This document shows, in pieces, positions 4,582 through 6,214 of a stretch of DNA of 6,214 nt (position 1 is its first letter; each line of letters begins with the position of its first letter). The position numbers and the translations under genes were made by a program. Source of the stretch: an uncultured Geobacteraceae bacterium (GTDB lineage Bacteria > Desulfobacterota > Desulfuromonadia > Geobacterales > Pseudopelobacteraceae); the NCBI GenBank assembly GCA_903879825.1, contig CAIRND010000104.1, positions 1 through 6,214 of the forward strand. The letters are read 5' to 3'. The notes under the pieces are model-generated. The model was not told where the DNA came from and did no database searches. It saw only the letters and a list, made by a program, of their open reading frames with translations.

Positions 4582-5478
4582 TCAGGCGGTCATAGTATCA
4601 AATAATAAATCGGCTTCACCACTTATTGTTTCATATACTTCGTCCAAGTCTGACAGGAAATGTTCAAGGCTGGAGGGAAGCGGTATTCCAAGTTTTGTCA
4701 ACGTCTGCCAGGCGTTCTCTTCCGAGTGCCCCGGGATGCTCGCCTGGGCAACGCAGTCGGCAGTAACATGCGACATATTGTAAAAATCAGCCAACGAGAT
4801 TATTGCCGTCAGCAATGGGTCAGCAATAGCCATTTCAGAAGAGTGGTGACAGGAGATCACGTCACTGTACTCCGCAGGGAAATTCCAGCGCTGTGCCAGG
4901 CAGAGCCCGACTTCGCTGTGAGTGGTGCCGAAGTATTTATATTCAGCCTCGTGGGTGGTGATGCTTGTGTTTCGTATACCTGTCAGCATCCGGCCATATT
5001 CATCCTTGCAGTAATGACCCAGAAAGACCTTCCCGATGTCATGAAGAATACCGACCAGATAGGCTTTTTCAATATCCGGATAATTAACTATCCGCGCAAT
5101 ACGGCGGGATATTGCACCCACCGTGAAAGAATGCAACCAGAACATTTTCATGTCAAACGGTTGTGCCTTATCTTTTAATCCTTCAACAAAATAGCTGGTC
5201 AGAATCATCTCGCGCACACTTTTAAAGCCGATGAGCATCAGAGCCCGCTTGACCGATGTTATCTGATCTTTGCGGTGATACAATGGCGAGTTGACGACCC
5301 TGATGACTCTGGCAGCCAACACCAGATCAGACAGAATCAGGTCGGCGATTTCATCCGGATCAGCCAACTTGTTTTCAAGCTGGGAGACCACTTTAGAGAC
5401 TACAGCGGGAATGGTTGGCAGGTCACTGACATCCTTGAAAAGTCTGCGGGCGGCAATCATCATTGAAACTTTTTCCAC
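4582..5478 (-). CDS. HDOD-domain protein (HD superfamily signalling protein)
   Basis: The 298-residue protein opens with LPTIPAVVSKVVSQLENKLADPDEIADLILSD (from residue 20) and NSPLYHRKDQITSVKRALMLIGFKSVREMIL (63-93), the hallmark HDOD pattern. HD-type residues are present: His116, His146-Asp147 (GILHDIGKVFLG), His187, His211 or His212, and Asp231. No sensor, GGDEF or membrane segment is attached. HDOD proteins usually act in signalling, often in chemotaxis-like or c-di-GMP-linked pathways, by poorly known mechanisms. The start is the GTG at 5478, supported by GAGAGGA 7 nt upstream. The in-frame ATGs at 5463 and 5460 have weaker upstream sites. It lies 15 bp after ligA and is probably cotranscribed. 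A 21-codon in-frame tail follows its TGA stop. Confidence 0.9.
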   Translation of the reverse strand: MEKVSMMIAARRLFKDVSDLPTIPAVVSKVVSQLENKLADPDEIADLILSDLVLAARVIRVVNSPLYHRKDQITSVKRALMLIGFKSVREMILTSYFVEGLKDKAQPFDMKMFWLHSFTVGAISRRIARIVNYPDIEKAYLVGILHDIGKVFLGHYCKDEYGRMLTGIRNTSITTHEAEYKYFGTTHSEVGLCLAQRWNFPAEYSDVISCHHSSEMAIADPLLTAIISLADFYNMSHVTADCVAQASIPGHSEENAWQTLTKLGIPLPSSLEHFLSDLDEVYETISGEADLLFDTMTA

Positions 5479-5485
5479 GAAGTGA

Positions 5486-5492
5486 TCCTCTC
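5486..5492 (-). promoter_or_regulatory. Ribosome binding site that supports the GTG start of the HDOD gene
   Basis: Read on the minus strand, GAGAGGA lies just after the ligA TGA (5496-5494), with 7 nt before GTG (5478-5476). Its strength and spacing favour the GTG over the ATG codons five and six residues downstream, and suggest translation continuing from ligA. Confidence 0.6.
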
Positions 5493-5493
5493 G

Positions 5494-6214
5494 TCAGGGG
5501 GTTTCCAGCAGGGTAAGAAATTCTTCTTCACCAAGCACAACGACACCCAGCTCTTTGGCTTTAGTCAGCTTACTGCCAGCGTCTTCTCCGGCCACAACAT
5601 AATCAGTTTTTTTGGAAACAGAACCTACCACATTTCCCCCATGATTCTCTACCAATTTTCTCGCATGTTCACGACTGCAACGGGTCAGGGTACCGGTAAA
5701 GACAAAGTTCTTGCCGCTCAGCCTTCCTCCGACTGTTTTGGCAATGGCTGCGGGATGCACACCCAAGGCACGCAACCGGGAAATCACATCACAATTATCC
5801 GGGTTATTGAAAAAAGTGCGAATACTCTGAGCAACAGTAGCGCCGATATCGCGCACCGAAATCAGTTCATCGATCGTAGCGTTTTCAAGGTTATCAATAC
5901 TGCCAAAAGCCTGGGCAAGAGCCTTGGCTGTGCGCGCGCCGACATGGCGTATACCAAGAGCAAAAATAAAACGATCCATATCACATCGTTTACTGTTCTC
6001 CAGCGCCGCCAGCAGATTTGAGGCCAGCTTGTCACCCATGCGCTCAAAACGCATAAAATCATCTTTTGTCAGCCGGTACAGATCCGCCACCGTGTGAATC
6101 AAGCCAAGTGAAAGCAGCTGTTCAACAACTTTTTCCCCCAAGCCGTCAATATCCATGGCATCCCGCGAGGCAAAATGCTTGATCGACTGGCGAATTTGCT
6201 GCGGACAGGAAATC
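5494..6214 (-). CDS. ligA: NAD-dependent DNA ligase LigA, C-terminal part (5' end outside window)
   Basis: LigA (EC 6.5.1.2) seals nicks in duplex DNA during replication and repair, using NAD+. The window holds the last 239 residues. They begin at ISCPQQIRQSIKHFASRDAMDIDGLGEK, where the Cys corresponds to the last cysteine of the zinc finger. Then come helix-hairpin-helix segments: DIDGLGEKVVEQL, FERMGDKLASNLL, LGIRHVGARTAKALA and VRDIGATVAQSI. The BRCT domain follows (about the last 75 residues), with GKNFVFTGTL, GSVSKKTDYVVAG, GSKLTKAKELG and a final EEFLTLLETP. All are in the expected order and without interruption. The ATG at 6156 is internal, because homology continues upstream to the window edge. 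The NAD-binding Ia, adenylation and OB domains must lie beyond 6214. It is followed 15 bp later by the HDOD gene. Confidence 0.97.
   Translation of the reverse strand, partial: ISCPQQIRQSIKHFASRDAMDIDGLGEKVVEQLLSLGLIHTVADLYRLTKDDFMRFERMGDKLASNLLAALENSKRCDMDRFIFALGIRHVGARTAKALAQAFGSIDNLENATIDELISVRDIGATVAQSIRTFFNNPDNCDVISRLRALGVHPAAIAKTVGGRLSGKNFVFTGTLTRCSREHARKLVENHGGNVVGSVSKKTDYVVAGEDAGSKLTKAKELGVVVLGEEEFLTLLETP

Noticed and set aside
4660..5178. A 172-codon plus-strand frame opposite the HDOD gene
   Set aside because: It is antisense to well-conserved HDOD motifs, with no domain of its own.
5482..6021. A 179-codon plus-strand frame opposite ligA
   Set aside because: It is antisense to the clear LigA helix-hairpin-helix and BRCT coding sequence and shows no family pattern.

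Overview
The window looks like chromosomal DNA from a Gram-negative anaerobe, most likely a deltaproteobacterium of the Geobacter/Pelobacter/Desulfuromonas kind. This is an inference from gene content and repeat style: a CBS/DUF294-type protein, a HDOD protein, an anaerobic-type cobalamin amidase, and G/C-run palindromes of the 'cccccttt...aaaggggg' sort. It is not a database match. There are no rRNA, tRNA, CRISPR or transposase genes.

Plus strand, 1-2109: the 3' end of a DUF294-type putative nucleotidyltransferase gene is followed after 5 bp by a TIM-barrel protein with an endonuclease IV-like metal-ligand set. A TonB-family energy transducer comes next, with the Ser-x3-His transmembrane motif, a Pro-rich spacer and a TonB C-terminal domain. 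Positions 2109-2346 hold no credible gene. They contain a 141-bp imperfect palindrome that begins at the tonB stop codon, then a second, compact palindrome.

Plus strand, 2348-4508: a promoter with an embedded palindromic operator drives a Phd/YefM antitoxin and a RelE-superfamily toxin, which overlap by 1 nt. A 31-codon small ORF follows and overlaps the start of cobyrinate a,c-diamide synthase (cobB/cbiA). All four frames are tightly spaced, so cobB may be transcribed from the toxin-antitoxin promoter.

The most striking feature is inside cobB. A repeat element of exactly 147 bp (49 codons) sits in frame at the junction of the ATPase and glutamine amidotransferase domains. It has 22-bp terminal inverted repeats (20/22 matching) flanking three tandem 33-bp units, and it adds a Gly-rich linker built from 11-residue repeats.

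Minus strand, 4582-6214: ligA (NAD-dependent DNA ligase, 5' end outside the window) is followed after 15 bp by a GTG-started HDOD-domain gene. That gene is convergent with cobB. Past its TGA stop, the frame continues for 21 protein-like codons to a TAG.
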